DNA of 64,000 nucleotides from Sordariomycetes sp. S80-01Y (lineage: Eukaryota; Ascomycota; Sordariomycetes): contig JAXQJY010000024.1 in the NCBI GenBank assembly GCA_037042185.1, positions 496,001 to 560,000 of the forward strand, read 5' to 3'. The notes below the pieces were generated by a model. It did not search any database. It was not told where the DNA came from and saw only the letters and a list, made by a program, of their open reading frames with translations. A program made the position numbers and the translations under genes. Shown one piece after another: positions 22,018-34,476 of the stretch. Each line of letters begins with the position of its first letter. Position 1 is the first letter of the stretch.

Positions 22018-23591
22018 ATGGATGGCTTCACGGAGCTGTATCGCTCCCAGATCGGCGGCGCGAGCGTCATCAACTACTCGTACACCGATATGCCCCTCAG
22101 GCTCCTGGGATGGGACGTTTACTACTTCTTCGTCTACGCGTGGGCCCTCCCCTGGGTCCTGTGGCCCATGTTCACGTACGGCTCCGGCGAAATGGACGAA
22201 CTGTATCCCACCTGGCAGAATGGCTTCTGCATCCTGATTCATGTGGTTCTGGGGGTGCTGCAACTGGCGTTCCTGGTAGCGATTCCTTGCGCTGTGCTGC
22301 TGCCCGTCTGGATGGCGGCTGCGGGCTTCGGTGCGTGCATGGTGGGCAACTGGTTGCTGTGCAAGCTGTTGAATGGGAGCGAAAGGACCTTCCAGTCGGA
22401 TGATGTGTATGCAAAGGAAGTTCCGGAGCATGCGCATGAGCAGTGGGTGTTTATCAACGGCGTCGCCGTTGGGTAAGTTGCGTTGCCATTCGATACGGGG
22501 TTAGGCTAACCAGGGGCAGCCAACACTGGTTCAAGAGCAACTTGAACAGGCTGGCCATCACCTTCAAGCGACCCATCTTGGGCATCCACAACCAAACTTC
22601 AGGTGTTGTCTTCGATGTGATCGAGTGCCTCATCCAGCGTAACTTCAACTACGCTACGTCGGATGTGCGCATTGCGTATCGCTTACTGAAAGAGGTCCTC
22701 TACAACCCGGAAAAGTCAAAGGTTGTCTTGATCATGCACTCGCAGGGAGGCATCGAGGGCGGTCTGGCCCTCGATTGGCTTCTCCAAGAGGTGCCGCAGG
22801 ATCTGCTCGCCAAGCTCGAGGTGTACACCTTCGGCAACGCAGCGAACCACTCCAATAACCCCCATCGCCACGCCTTTTCTCAGAGTCTCATGCGCGACAA
22901 GCCCACCGTCGCCGTGACGACCCTTGTCACCGAGACGAGCTCGGTCTCGTCAGTCACCAGCCCCGTGGAGGTTAAGAATGACCTTGCAGTCAAGATTCCA
23001 CCGCTCTCCAAGGAGAATTCCTCATCGCTGTCCTCTTCGCATACGATGCCTGCGGCTCATGACCGTGCCATCGGTCACATCGAGCATTATGCGCACAGCA
23101 CCGACTTCGTCGCCATATGGGGCGTCCTCCACTTCGCAACCAACCGCACTCATTCGCCCCAAATTCCTCGCTTCCTCGGTCGCCTCTTCATGCGCTCCAC
23201 CGGCAAAGGTGGCCACCAATTTAACCAGCACTACCTCGACGGAATGTTTCCTCTCGAGAAAGACGCCAAGGGCAATTTCATCGGCGCAAGCGAAAACAAC
23301 CCCTTCATGGAAGAGGTCATCAAGCTCGGCAAGGAAGGCGACGCCATGGAGAACGTCCGCGAGGCTTTCGACATCACCTATACGGGCACCCGTGGGTTTG
23401 GCTCTGGAGACGTCAGCACTCCTGTGGAGGTCCACGGTCTGTCCAAGAAGAAGAAGAAGGCAGCCAAGCACGAGGATGTGAAGATGAAGGAGCTGAGTCG
23501 ACTGTGGAGTTATCGCAATGGTAGGGTTCCGAGAGAGGTGCCGCCAATGTTGACAGCGGAGGGAGGCGTGGTGAGGAACGCGACCATGTAG
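22018..23591 (+). CDS. membrane-associated alpha/beta hydrolase-like protein
   Basis: Two exons, 22018-22472 and 22520-23591 (47-bp intron, GTAAGT donor, GGCTAAC branch, GGCAG acceptor), 508 residues. The N-terminal 130 residues carry three hydrophobic stretches (DVYYFFVYAWALPWVLWP; CILIHVVLGVLQLAFLVAIP; VLLPVWMAAAGFGACMV). A lipase-type nucleophile motif VVLIMHSQGG follows, with H225-S226-Q-G-G, and then VYTFGNAANH. The histidine-rich HIEHYAHSTDFVAIWG is placed where the catalytic His is expected. The C-terminus has a KKKKK run. This is a fungus-wide type of uncharacterised membrane hydrolase, and a lipid or ester substrate is my inference. The start at 22018 is the first ATG with a good context (ATCATGG). 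Confidence 0.85.
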
Positions 23592-23884
23592 GGATGTGGG
23601 AGGCATCGGGGCAAAGGAGGGTCGGGGGGCTGACGTGAAGAGACGGATGGGCGGTGAACCTGCATACGAAGTCATGATGGATTTTGGGCAGTTAGCGTTA
23701 GCAGCAGCATTTGCGCACACGAGTTACGGTATTGTTTTGAACACGAATAACCTCATCCATATTGAATCTCTCCGTCAACAACATGTACGTAGGCGCGAAT
23801 GAAACTTCGAAAACTAGCGATGACTTGTCACATACGCATTTTGCAGCTGCGCGACTGCAAAATCCAAACTACACCGACGACAAC

Positions 23885-24400
23885 TCAATCCACCTTGTTG
23901 TTAGACAACACCTGTGGGGGACAGATTCGAAGGGTCCCCGCAGCCAACTGCTCCCTCTCCTCGCGATACAGCGTGCGATTCCGTTCGAGTACCTCCTCGT
24001 CGCGCTCTCTATGTTCCTCGGCCAACGGAAGCGGTCGAATATCCTGCGGCGGGTCAAACCACTGTTCCCTGGGCACAGTCCTCCCGTCGACGCCCCTGAA
24101 AATGGCCTCTGACTCCTCATCATACGGGAGCAGGTCGAGATACGCCTTGATCATGGCCGGGCGCAGCGGGACAGCGTCGACAACGTCTCGGTCCGCTGTC
24201 CAGGAGCGCAGCACACCGTCCTTTCCCAGACCAGATATCCCCATGAGCGATGGATCTTGTTCCATGCTGTAGAGGATAGTTTGGATTTCTTCGTGGGTGC
24301 TGTTGGGGCTGGTGCTGGGGGCGCATTTACCCGTGCTGGGGGCGTCTGCGATGCGGTCCTGTGACGTGGCGGAGGAAGGAGTGGCGGCAGTGTGCGACAT
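23885..24400 (-). CDS. small hypothetical protein
   Basis: Single exon, 171 residues from the ATG at 24400; the frame is open upstream to 24562 but that part is low-complexity and likely leader. The protein is Ser/Thr/Pro-rich for the first 45 residues, then has a compact segment (EIQTILYSMEQDPSLMGISG) and a charged helix near the end (EEHRERDEEVLERNRTLYREE). No signal peptide or membrane segment. I do not recognise the family. Confidence 0.6.
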   Translation of the reverse strand: MSHTAATPSSATSQDRIADAPSTGKCAPSTSPNSTHEEIQTILYSMEQDPSLMGISGLGKDGVLRSWTADRDVVDAVPLRPAMIKAYLDLLPYDEESEAIFRGVDGRTVPREQWFDPPQDIRPLPLAEEHRERDEEVLERNRTLYREEREQLAAGTLRICPPQVLSNNKVD

Positions 24401-25483
24401 CGTAGGCTGTTGCGTTTGAGGCAGGAATCTATGTTGCCCTTGTCGTCTTGAACTAGTGTTTTGACATGTCGTCAAGGGGGGTAAATGCACATTATAACTA
24501 CGTAGTGGCCCCCAGCTCACCTGACGCGATCGGCATGAGGTGCGCGTGCGTTCGGCCCCCAAACCGTGTTACACTGCTGGCGGTCTCGAACATATTAGGG
24601 CTGAATCCCCTCATCAGATAAGATGGAGTGGACGAATGGGATTTGTGCCAAGGACTGTTGGTGGACGGCGCAAGCCACCTGCCAAGGATACTATAAAAGC
24701 CCCTCTCATCGTTCCGAAGATGCTAAACCTCACTCTTTTTATAAATAGCGGGGAGACGCTCCATATGTTGCAAGCAAGCTCGAGCTAGATTAACTCAGCT
24801 CTCTGTCCTCGGCCGCGTCTTCCTCGCGAGGTTCAGAAACAGCCTCGTCAGGCCATAGCAAGGCGCTATTCACCTCGGTGACTTGTAGCTCACTGGATTC
24901 ATCCCAAAACTATCTATACTTTCGAAATAAATACCAGCTGTGTACTCATATTCTTCCTCCGTTCTGTCGCCTAATCTTTGGTTCAGGAAAAGCGACAACG
25001 AGTACGAAAGGGTCTCACGCGAAATCTTCTCAAGCCACTCCTTGTCTAAGTCTGCAGCAATGAGTACTTGATTGAGGGTTCAAAGGTAGTGTGGAGATAG
25101 AACACAAATAACTCGGGTTATTAAAGAATCGAGTAGACAAGGGAAAACAAAGGCTTGCATCTGCATGCATGTGTACACTGGTTCTGAGCATCACTACTAG
25201 CTTCGTCAGTAGCGAGTCAACAGAGTCTCCCAAAGACTCAAGTATGCTGCCATTTTAACAGAATCAAAACGTCTATCGAGTTCAGACTGTTGGGCCTACG
25301 AGTTTGAGGGATGCTTCTGGGTCGTCACGATCACGTCGTTCAAGCGGCCTGATAAAAAGTACTGAAGATAGACTGACTCCTAACAAAGCTATGCAAATGA
25401 GTGACGCTGGTGCAGAAGCGAAGAAACCAAGAGAATCAGAGAAATAGGCCGTAAAGAGGTGCTGGTCAGAGCACGCCCAGTCA
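24401..25483. other. intergenic stretch, no gene seen
   Basis: About 1.1 kb holding the promoter of the small hypothetical gene (left) and the 3' end of the monooxygenase (right). Locally AT-rich (24880-25260). No repeat, RNA gene or domain-bearing frame seen. Confidence 0.4.
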
Positions 25484-27513
25484 TTACCAACATGTCTGGC
25501 TCTCAACGTCATTGCTGTTGGCATGTCCATTCACCTTCGCCATACCATTTCCGTTCATCTTCCCGTTCGCCATCTCAGCCTCCGCCTTCAACCTGAGATG
25601 CTCCTTCATAGCCAGCTCCTCAAACTTCCTCTTCACGTCGTTCCTCTTTGGCAAGGGCCTGCACAGCCTCATGAACGCCAAAGCCCCCCAGAAGTTGGCA
25701 TAGAGATAGTAGTAGAGATTGATGCCCCCCAGATACAAGATAGGAAGCACACTCAAGGGAATGTTGCCGAACAGCCCGCTTCTCCTCGTGATGGTTTCCC
25801 ACATCTCCCCCGTCAGGACCTCGGCGGCGCTGTCAGACCTCCACGGTCCGATCAGCCTGAACTTGGCGTTGAAGCTGCTGCCGCAACCCCAGACGTACGG
25901 GAGACGCCAGCCGGATTTGGTGTGGAATGCGAGCTTGATGACCTGCCAGAAAGAGGGTGCTTGGTTCATGTCCTTTGCGAGTTGGTACGCGTAGGAATCG
26001 TGCTCGACACCATAGGTGATGCGGCTGGACGGGGGGTGAATGATGCGGTAGTGCCACTCATCGTCGGGATCGAGCCTGGTAGGTACCTTGCCCAAGAGGT
26101 TCTCGGTAAAGAGCATCGACTGCAGCTCAGCCAGGGGAGGAATCGCGCCGAAGCCAGGGCGGATGAAGCCGATGAAGCCAACGGTAGGATCGTCGGACTT
26201 CCAGATTTGTCTGACATCGCACTCCCAGCTATTCGGATACGGCCTCCTTCCTTCGTTTTTCTCCGTATGCAGGAACGGGAAGCTCGGGACGTACCCTGTC
26301 GCAAAGATTGCGACGTCAGGCTTGACCTCGATCTCCTGGATGCGCTCGGCTTCTGGCCGGCCGTTGTTGGGGAAGTGCGCCACGCCGTCGGGGGTCACAT
26401 GGCTAGGAAAGGGGGCCACGTCGATGGTGCGGCTGACGGTGGGAATGCGCGTGTGGAAGAAGAAGCGGCGGATGCGAGTAGCCAGGGGCCACTTCGTCGG
26501 TCGGTAGGGCTGGGAGACGTAAGAGGAGATGCGCTGCCAGGCTTTGTTCCAGAAGACTTTGGATGTTAGTGCACAGATCGAAACGACAAGGAAGGGGGCT
26601 ACCTACGACGTGAGCAATGGAAGCGCTCGCTGAAGATTTGACCAACGTATTGGTCGACTCCGTGCTGTGAACCACTGCACAACCAACATCCAGCAGTCAG
26701 GGCAACAAAGTGGTAGTAGTCCCATACAATCATGGAGTCCCTCACCATGGGATGCACGTACATGGTATCGAAAAGGGTGACCTGGCTCACATCGACCGGA
26801 GGCTGAGGCTTTTCGTACTCTTCATCGCCAAACAACCAGGGTAAGAACCGCTGGCCCGGGTTTCGCTTCGGAGCCCCAATCCATCCATCCTTATGGCAGA
26901 GAACGACTCGCTTGGTGGGTGATGTGATGCCCAGGTAGGCCATGTCTGCTCCCGTCTCGCCGCTTCCGAGCACCATGACGGTGGTGTCCTTCCCCATCTG
27001 CTCTCTCTTCTTGAATTCCGAAGAGTGCATGACGGTGGGGATGTTTTCGATGCCCGGTATGTCGGGGATATGGGGCTGGGAGTGGACGCCGGAGCAGACC
27101 GCCAGAGCGTCGCATTCCCATTCGATTTCCTTTCCGTCTGGTCCTTTGTAGCTGATGACATGTTCGCTTGCATCGCCCCTTCTCACGCCTGTCACGGCTG
27201 TGTTGAGATGGATATAGGGCCATAGCCGGAAGAACGTCGCATACTCGGTCAGATACTCCTGATATCTTGACGAAGAGAAGAAGTCTGGGTCATCGGGCCT
27301 TGGCCTGAAGTCAGAGAAGGTAGTCAAAAACTTGGACGACACAAGCTCGGCATCCTCATAAACGTGGTGCAAGAACACCCCGCCAACCTGATCGTACGAT
27401 TCGAAGAGCTTGCACTCGAAGGGCTCGGTCCCGGGAAAGTGCTGGTGCGCAGAGAGAAGTGTCTTCAGTTGAACCAGGCCCGAGGGGCCGCCTCCGATGA
27501 TAGCTACACGCAT
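25484..27513 (-). CDS. flavin-containing monooxygenase (FMO-like)
   Basis: Two exons on the minus strand, 27513-26607 and 26556-25484. The 50-bp intron has a GTAGGT donor, a CTAAC branch and an AAAG acceptor. The product is 659 residues. The FAD site is IIGGGPSGLV at residues 5-14. The NADPH site is LGSGETGADMA (G183-G188). An FMO-identifying-like segment is IPTVMHSSEFK, and the FATGY motif lies in exon 2. These define the class B flavoprotein monooxygenases that oxygenate N, S or carbonyl substrates. The C-terminus has hydrophobic stretches (VLPILYLGGINLYYYLYANF) suggesting membrane association. The start at 27513 begins with the conserved MRVAIIGGG; an in-frame ATG at 27537 would add eight residues. 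The substrate is unknown. Confidence 0.88.
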
Positions 27514-30500
27514 ATCGGCGCTGAAGCTGCGATGCAAACGTTGCCGGAGTTTCGAGTCGATGTGGGGATTGTTCTACGGGAGGCCGAGATGAGGGGAGCC
27601 TTCAAGGATATAGAGAAGGAAGCCTGCCCGGGCGGCCGGTCGATGAGCGGATGCGGACAACAGGAGCTGCAAGCAGGTGCTCGTGTAATGCTACGGCGTG
27701 ATCGGCCGTGAGTATGAGCTGGTTGGCTTTCCCTTCCACAGGAGGCTCGTGGTAGGATGAGCCGGAAACACAAGCCTGTAGAGACCTCGAACGGGTGAAA
27801 TGAAGAGTAAGGAGCAGGCCAGCGAGGGTCCTGGTAATGTAGAGACGGGGATTCCGGTATTCCGCCCACCCCAGCTGAGCCGTCCTCCTCTTATCAAACC
27901 CCGAGCTTCGACACGTCGACACTCGACTGCCATAAGCACCCTGTTTTCTGGGCTACTGCACAGGATCGAGTCCTGCGTCGTTGACACTCGCGAACCGCGA
28001 CGCTCCGTCGAGTAACAATCATCCATTCCAGCGTGGAGTCCAAGCTCAGTTCGCCCGTCCCCACCATCCATGGATGACCCGTCTTTCCCACAGCCCAGGA
28101 AACCATGCTGACCGGTTGGCGGCAAAACCAATTACATTCACGTAAGCCAGGACCCATCAAGGCCTTGCAGAGCTCGGGACAATCACGACCAGGCCGTCTG
28201 GGTGGCCGTCCATCGTACTCGAACTCGAAGTGGACAGCACATGTCGACAGACGTCCATTCGTGGAACAGGGGTTTGAAGTTTGTCCCTCCCTCCCCGAGC
28301 CAGGATGAGTGGATGGACGCGTGGGGACTGGGACCGGGGCTAATGCATGAACAACCTCAGGCCCGGGATCCCGGACTTCTCAGTCGCTGTCCCAGGCATC
28401 AGCTCCTCGTGAAGTGGTGACCCGAAGCGGGCTGTGAAGGATATTGGCAACCAGAGCAAACACAAGTGACGAGATGCAGTCGCGCCCAGCGTGTACGACA
28501 AAACGCCACACACCATTGGACGGCATTGTCGTTGGGAGAAGCTGCCAACACTCAAGGAACATGCCGTGCGACCAGAACTCCGGGTTCAATCCACACCACA
28601 TACGAGTCCTCCAACCGTCCGTTGTCCCGGTTGACTGGGTGTGTTGTGGACTGGCCGCCGCCGCCGTCGCCGCCACCACACATGCTAATGCGCGTGGGAT
28701 GTACGTACTGCGTCTACGGTCCGCGACATGAGGATCTTCGAGAAGCCGTCCCACGCCCCTTCTAGCCTCATCCTGATGGTAGTTCGCGGAAGTGATAGTG
28801 CGAATCGCCGCAACCACCCTCATCGATCGTGCTCTGCGCCGAAACGAGCCCTCGATCGTGCGAACGCTCATGACGAGAGACAGAGGCAGACGAGAAACCT
28901 CGGCAAGCAAGTTGCGGTCAGAACGCATGGCGCTGCTGCAGCTCAGACCGGGGTCGCATTGACCCCTAATTGGACGACTTCCACCTCCCTCAAACTTCCT
29001 GGACACGTTCTCCATAGACGAGGGCATTACTCACCTGAAATGATCACTTACATTGCTAGCTCTCTCACTAATCTTTAGTGGCGTCGATTCCCATGCTGCA
29101 AATGATAGCCACCGACGAGGGCCGTTCCGCGACTTCTCCGCTCCCGCGCCGGCTAACCCATTCCCCGGCGTGAGGTTGATGCTTTCGTGTCCGGACCCAT
29201 AATCCCTCGTCCAAGAAGCAGTCTGCAATGCCAAATTCGTCAGCATCAAGATGGCTAGCGTTAGACCAGAGTGGGTTAAGACGATGCATTTGCTGGTTTC
29301 TTTTGTCGATCCCCAGCCTTCGTGTCGTCTTCAACAGGGTGTTTTCTGATAAACTAATCATCTTTATATCTGCCTTGCCTCATTGCCGAGAACAGCGTAG
29401 ACATACACTGGTATGAGCGTCTGCCAGAGGGATTGCAAGAAACCAACAGATTGGCTCAGCAGACGTCACGAGTCCCGTTGACCTCGTCGAATCGTTCGTC
29501 GACATCCAGTCCGCCCACTGACCGAAGGGCCTTGCATGAACCCGCCCAAACCAGCTTCGCCATCCAGACAGACCGTGGGCTCTTCCCGCCTTCTCCTCCA
29601 AGTATCTTGTAGTCATCCATGGTGGACTGGATTTATCGCATAAACCGTCCTCTCGATTCTTCTCTCTTCCCTCAACGCGTCCATCCGGATTGCCCCCCTG
29701 CAAACCAGACAGATGCTTACAAGGGACGGACGTCCGGACGGCCCGACATGAGGGGAGCGAATGGAATGAATCCCTGGAGCCAAGGCATTACGCCTTCATG
29801 CAAGGCATAAAGCACCCAGAAGGCAGGCCTGCTGTGATATGACATGATGATTCAAATACCCCCACGAGAAGCCGCACCGGTTGCGACGCCAGCTGGCTGC
29901 CTCGTTGGCCAGAAAATGTCTCGAGTCCCTTCCACACACATGCTACCGTCGGCAGTTGCTGTCCCAAGGCCAAGGTGTTGGGAGCTGATTTGTTACAGCT
30001 CAGCTGTTGACCACAACGCTGGGACGTCGCGCCAACTCTCACGGCGAAACCCGTTCTTACAGAGCCTGTGGCTAAACTGTGGCAGTTTTGCGACGGCAAC
30101 AAGGTCGCTCGACGAATGCTTGTCCTTGGAGTGGCACCTCGCTCCCGCCGGGACCAAGCATGGCTTTCCGTCGCAGGGGTCGTATGATCCTTGCCTGACC
30201 GAAGACATGGGTTGACGGGCTGCGATGCAACATCAGAGGCAGGGGAATGCTGCCTGGCTGGTGGCAGCGACCACAACAACTAATACCTGCTTGAACACCT
30301 TCGACTGAGAGTTAAGAAGAATTTCCGTTCCGGAGCAAAGCTGCTGTCATCGTCAGTCCCACATACAATCCGGCACTCTGGGACGCCATCGTGCAAATAT
30401 TGAATCAGATCTCGGCATATGATCAGTTCTGGGATCTCAACATCCTCAGGGCGATGCTTCGTGGACTTCGTATCGTATTGATCTAATACCTATATACAAA

Positions 30501-30521
30501 CAGTCATGCCGGTAGTGTTGA
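27514..30521. other. 3-kb gene-free stretch
   Basis: Between the monooxygenase promoter and the 3' end of the polyol dehydrogenase I can support no gene. The longest frame (28380-29027, minus, 215 codons) has no domain and is overlapped by frames on the other strand. A GCC-type microsatellite lies near 28655-28675. No repeat family or RNA gene seen. Confidence 0.45.
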
Positions 30522-31996
30522 TCAGAAATACGTTGTCTCCGTTTCGTCGACGATTTGCACCTTAATGCACCCATTCTTCGGATCAGAGCTGAGCGTCAAC
30601 CCCTCGAGCGCCTTTTCGAGCGGGAATACATGCGACACGAGCTTCTTCACATCCACAAGTCCCCCCTCGATACAAGCAATCCCCGCCGGCCAAGTGTCTC
30701 TGTACCTATTGATGAAGCGAAGGTCAATCTATGACGGGCGTCAGTGTGGCTGTCCCTCGCGATGACCTGAGCGCGCATTGGTTGTGATCCACCAGGTCTT
30801 TGGTACACAGAGGGGTCGAAAGAGAAGGGATAGACTCAGACTCACCTCAGCCAAGCTCAGATGCATGAAGGGCAAGTTGTTCATAACCGCCTTACCCACA
30901 CCTACAACCATCAAGACTCCCCCCCTCCTGACGCTCCAGGCCGCTGTGCAGACACTGCTCTCCGCGCCCGTGCACTCCAACGCAACCCGCGGCATCTGGT
31001 ACTCGCTCTCACCAAACAACCTCTTGATCTCCTTTCCGTTTTCCTCGCTGCTCTTTGTGGTATTGAATTGGTAGGTCTTGCACTCGGGGACGATGGTCTT
31101 GGCGAACTCGAGACGCGAGGGCTCTACGTCAGTGATGACAATGGGGTGAGCGCCCGAGGCGCGTGCGGAGGATAGTGCGAGCAGTCCTATAGGCCCGGCC
31201 CCGCAGATCAGGACAGGATGGCCGAGGGTGAGGCGTGCGGAGGATATGCCGTGTAGCACGACGGAGAGGGGTTCGAGTAAGGCGCCTTCTGCGAAAGAGA
31301 CGCTGTCGGGGAGTCTGGGGCATGTCAGCCTGCCGTTCCCTGCATGCATAAGGCCGATTATGGAAAGTGACTGAGCTTACTTGTGAAGCCATTTCGCTGG
31401 ATGGACCTTGTAGCGTTGTAACGTCCCAGCATACGGGTATACGCCCGCGAACTGCACGTCCTCGCAGAGGTTGTAGCGGCCCTCGAGGCAGAGGAAGCAA
31501 CTCCCGCATGGCACGCCGGGCTCAACCGCTACGCGGTCACCTACAAGCCGTCAGTATCTCAAGCTCGTTGCGGCTAGCGATCCCAGGCATACCGGGCTTG
31601 AAGTCCTCAACACCTTCGCCACACCTCAATACCACACCTGCAGCCTCGTGTCCAATGATGCAGTCGCCTTCGAACACCAAAGACCCTATCCTCCCCGTCT
31701 TCCAGAAATGTACATCCGATCTGCCGTATCATCAGCCCCGTTTCCTTCACTGCCAACCACGGGAGGACGTACCCGCAGATTCCCGTCGCCTTGATGTGCA
31801 GCAACACCTCACCCGCTCGCGGGGCGTAGACTGGCGCTTCGGCAGCTTTGAGTTGATGATCCGCCGTCACTTGCAATGAAGGATTGGGCAGCGGCGCTGT
31901 GAGGGTACTTGGCGTCGCAGATGCCCTGACGTGTCTCTTTAGCTCCTCGACCGTAAGATGACCATTGGTCGACTGTGGCTCTGCGATGGGCGCCAT
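30522..31996 (-). CDS. zinc-dependent polyol dehydrogenase (L-arabinitol 4-/sorbitol dehydrogenase type)
   Basis: Five exons on the minus strand: 31996-31773, 31720-31593, 31540-31381, 31314-30846 and 30728-30522, giving 395 residues. All four introns (52, 52, 66, 117 bp) have GT-AG ends and keep frame. Catalytic zinc ligands are C74 (ATGICGSDVHFW), H99-E100 (CIIGHEAAG) and E185 (LLEPLSV). The structural zinc loop is C129, C132, C135 and C143. The Rossmann motif is CGAGPIG, followed by VITD with D233, which favours NAD+. RFINRYRDTWPAGI near the end is the signature region of fungal L-arabinitol dehydrogenases. The protein probably oxidises a pentitol or hexitol in the cytosol. An extended N-terminus of about 45 residues precedes the domain. 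It could be a paralogue rather than the main LAD. Confidence 0.9.
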
Positions 31997-32735
31997 TGTG
32001 ATACCGCCACACATCACTCTGAGCACAAGGAGAATGCAAGAATGTGAATTTCAGGTAGATGTACGTGGTAAAACAAAGACCACAGCTAGAACAATCCCAT
32101 CAAGAGCCCGTAGGGTCCGTCATTTTATCCCTAGGCTAAACCCGGTGCTCCCTCGCGGTGCCGTCTAGACCCTTGGGAGCGGCTCGGCTTTCCCCATGCG
32201 ATTTTCCATTAGCCTCTCAGTGGAAATGGCTACGATGGCTGCTCTCAATTGGAGAATTCTGATTTGAAGGAGATGGTCCGTTTGGAGGGACTGATAAGTC
32301 GACCCCGCAACTGTGGTGCTGTGGGCCGGCGGGTGGTTAGAGTTACCTACTTGGGTAACGTAGTCTCCCGCGAATTCCAACTGGATGACCAGCGCCTTGG
32401 CCTGGCCAGTTTATAGCGCTGTGCTTCGCCCAGACTTCTATTGCTTTTAATCTGCGATGTCCACCTCAGTTTGTTTTCCCATCTGACCGGAGACCCTTTG
32501 GCTTTTCTCCTACCGTCTTGTCTCTTGCATAAGGCAACGAGTAGGTTATGACCAAGGGGCTGTCTACCTAAGGCTCCAATGTCTTCATTGAACTACATAA
32601 CGACACCTACATATCTACACATCCAAAAAGTTGCGCCTCTCCAGGAGCGTGAGACAGAGTACACAACGAGAACGTCTCCCAGTGTGTGCCAGAAGAACAG
32701 CACGAGTCTCTGTAGAGATTTGACTTGTTATCATT
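31997..32735. other. intergenic stretch, no gene seen
   Basis: About 740 bp holding the promoter of the polyol dehydrogenase on the left and the 3' end of the HeLo-pseudokinase gene on the right. No further feature recognised. Confidence 0.4.
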
Positions 32736-34476
32736 TCAAAGAGTCTCACAGAGTGCATCTAGATACTCCAGTCCCTGGGAGACCTTCTCCATCATGAACT
32801 GCTCCTCAGCGTCATTGGCCGGCCGCTCGACAGACAAACAGAACACGACAAACTCGGCGTATCTGCTTCCCATGTAAAATTCCAGCCTTCGGTTTGCATG
32901 CTTCAATAGACGTTGGCGAACGGCGTCTGGCTGGTCCGCCATTTCTGGCGCCAGGAGAGCGCCTCTATCTATGTCTTTGGCACGTTCCCAAATACCGATC
33001 TCGAGGAGAATAACGCCCAAAGCTAGAGAGTTGTGCACGTCAGCATGGGGCACAGGAAAGGGTGCAGGCCAGGGGCCTTGACATTGCAAGCCCACAAAAC
33101 GTACCGTAGAGATCGTGGATCTTGCCGAACCTCTCGGTTGGGATACCCCACCGTGCGGGGTGACGGTAGAGATTCTGGGCATGGTCGTGTTGTTGCCGGA
33201 CACTGGAGAAGTCTGTTTCGCGGCGCGAGTACTCAAACCCAACGATCCTCGGATCCTCCAGGCTGGCCGCGGGGTTGACGGAGCTCTCATTGGCGGTCCG
33301 AGGGCTTGCTACGGACGGGAATATGGCGTTGTCGCTTCGGAGTGACTTGTGTAGCCATCCGTAGATGTGCAGCCGGCGGACGACACGAAGGAGCGCAAGG
33401 GCCAGCCGCACTCGACTGAGAAGGCGGGGACGGAGGCCCTTGCTGGACAGCAACGACGAGAGAGACACTATCTCGCTGGGATCGGCTTCGGCGGAGATGG
33501 GAAGCTGGCTGACCAGCCCGATGCGAGACTGGGCGGCGTCGTGAAAGTAACCCTCGCACTTGCAGATCTTGAGTTGAGGGTCGGCATCAGGGCCAGTGTT
33601 GAGAAGACCTGCTAGCTGGATGATCCTCTCCTGTCCAACCTTGTCTGGACCGTCGCCGTAGGATCTGTATTCAACCATGTACCACATGTCTGGCTTCCCA
33701 TCAAGGTGGCCGTACTGGATGGTGGCGCCGCTCTTGTCCACAGCCTGCTGGAAGCTCGTGCGAGCCATCTCCAAGAGCTGTGCGGATCTGCCGGGACTGG
33801 CAAGTGACGGCTCGAGTATGAGCTTCCTGATGCCGATGCCGCGGGATAGGCCCGTGTTCGCCGCGTCTGGGTCGCTCTCCAAGGGCGCAACGGCAGATAG
33901 GGACCGGAACAGCGGCAGCGGCCAGAATGCCAGCTCAACCAGCGACCCCAGCCGCTCGGTGTACTGCTCGCATTCGACGACGAGCTTCTCCATGGCCCTC
34001 TTGTCTTTGAGCACCCATGTCACCTTGCTCAGCAGGTCCGTCGCCTTCTGCCTCTCGCCAGCGCCCTTCCTGCCGAGGGCGAGCAGCATGGCCATGTTCT
34101 CCTGAGACGTGGTGCCGGCATCTCCCAGCGCGGCCACGAGCTCATCGGAGGGCGGATTCTGGAGGACGTAGCGGCGGTCCCGCGCAACGTAGTCCTGCAT
34201 CAAGCCGTAGAGCTCGCATAGAAGGCCGGCGAGGCCGTGACAGACGTGGTCAGGTAAGCTGTCGATGAGGCGGCCGGGCACGGGGGGCTTGAACTTGCCG
34301 CGCTCGAAGAGGACCTTCTCGAAGGACTCGATGCGCGAGGTCTGCACGGAGAAGCGGAGTCGGAGCTTCTCTGACTCGTGGCCGTACAGACGGAAGCCCT
34401 GCCATGTCTCGTGGATGGTTTTGCAGATGGGCTTGATGAGCACGATGGCCCCGAGGGCGAGCCCGGCGGGCTCCAT
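32736..34476 (-). CDS. HeLo-domain protein with C-terminal pseudokinase (MLKL-like architecture)
   Basis: Two exons, 34476-33105 and 33022-32736 (82-bp intron, GTACGT donor, CTCTCTAG acceptor), 552 residues. The N-terminus (1 to about 195) starts MEPAGLALGAIVLIKPICKT and continues as a helical bundle, the hallmark of the HeLo (prion-inhibition and propagation) domain. In HET-S this domain forms membrane pores. Residues about 215-550 have a kinase outline but lack the key residues. VEYR (R271) stands at the VAVK position, WLHKSLRSDN (S at the catalytic Asp) replaces HRDLKxxN, and VGFEYS replaces DFG. The spliced segment KIHDLYALGVILLEIGIW matches the kinase helix F region, which proves the junction. 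It is divergently paired with the kinase-ankyrin-TPR gene. Role inferred: cell-death effector controlled through the pseudokinase. The start follows the family's usual beginning; an in-frame ATG at 34557 would add 27 residues. Confidence 0.88.

Noticed and set aside
25523-26569. A 348-codon plus-strand frame opposite the monooxygenase
   Set aside because: Antisense shadow of a gene with clear FMO motifs.
28575-28610. GGGTTCAATCC resembling a tRNA T arm
   Set aside because: The flanking bases do not form a T stem, and no acceptor or anticodon stem can be drawn.
28380-29027. 215-codon minus-strand frame in the gene-free stretch
   Set aside because: No domain, low-quality composition, overlapped by several frames on the other strand.
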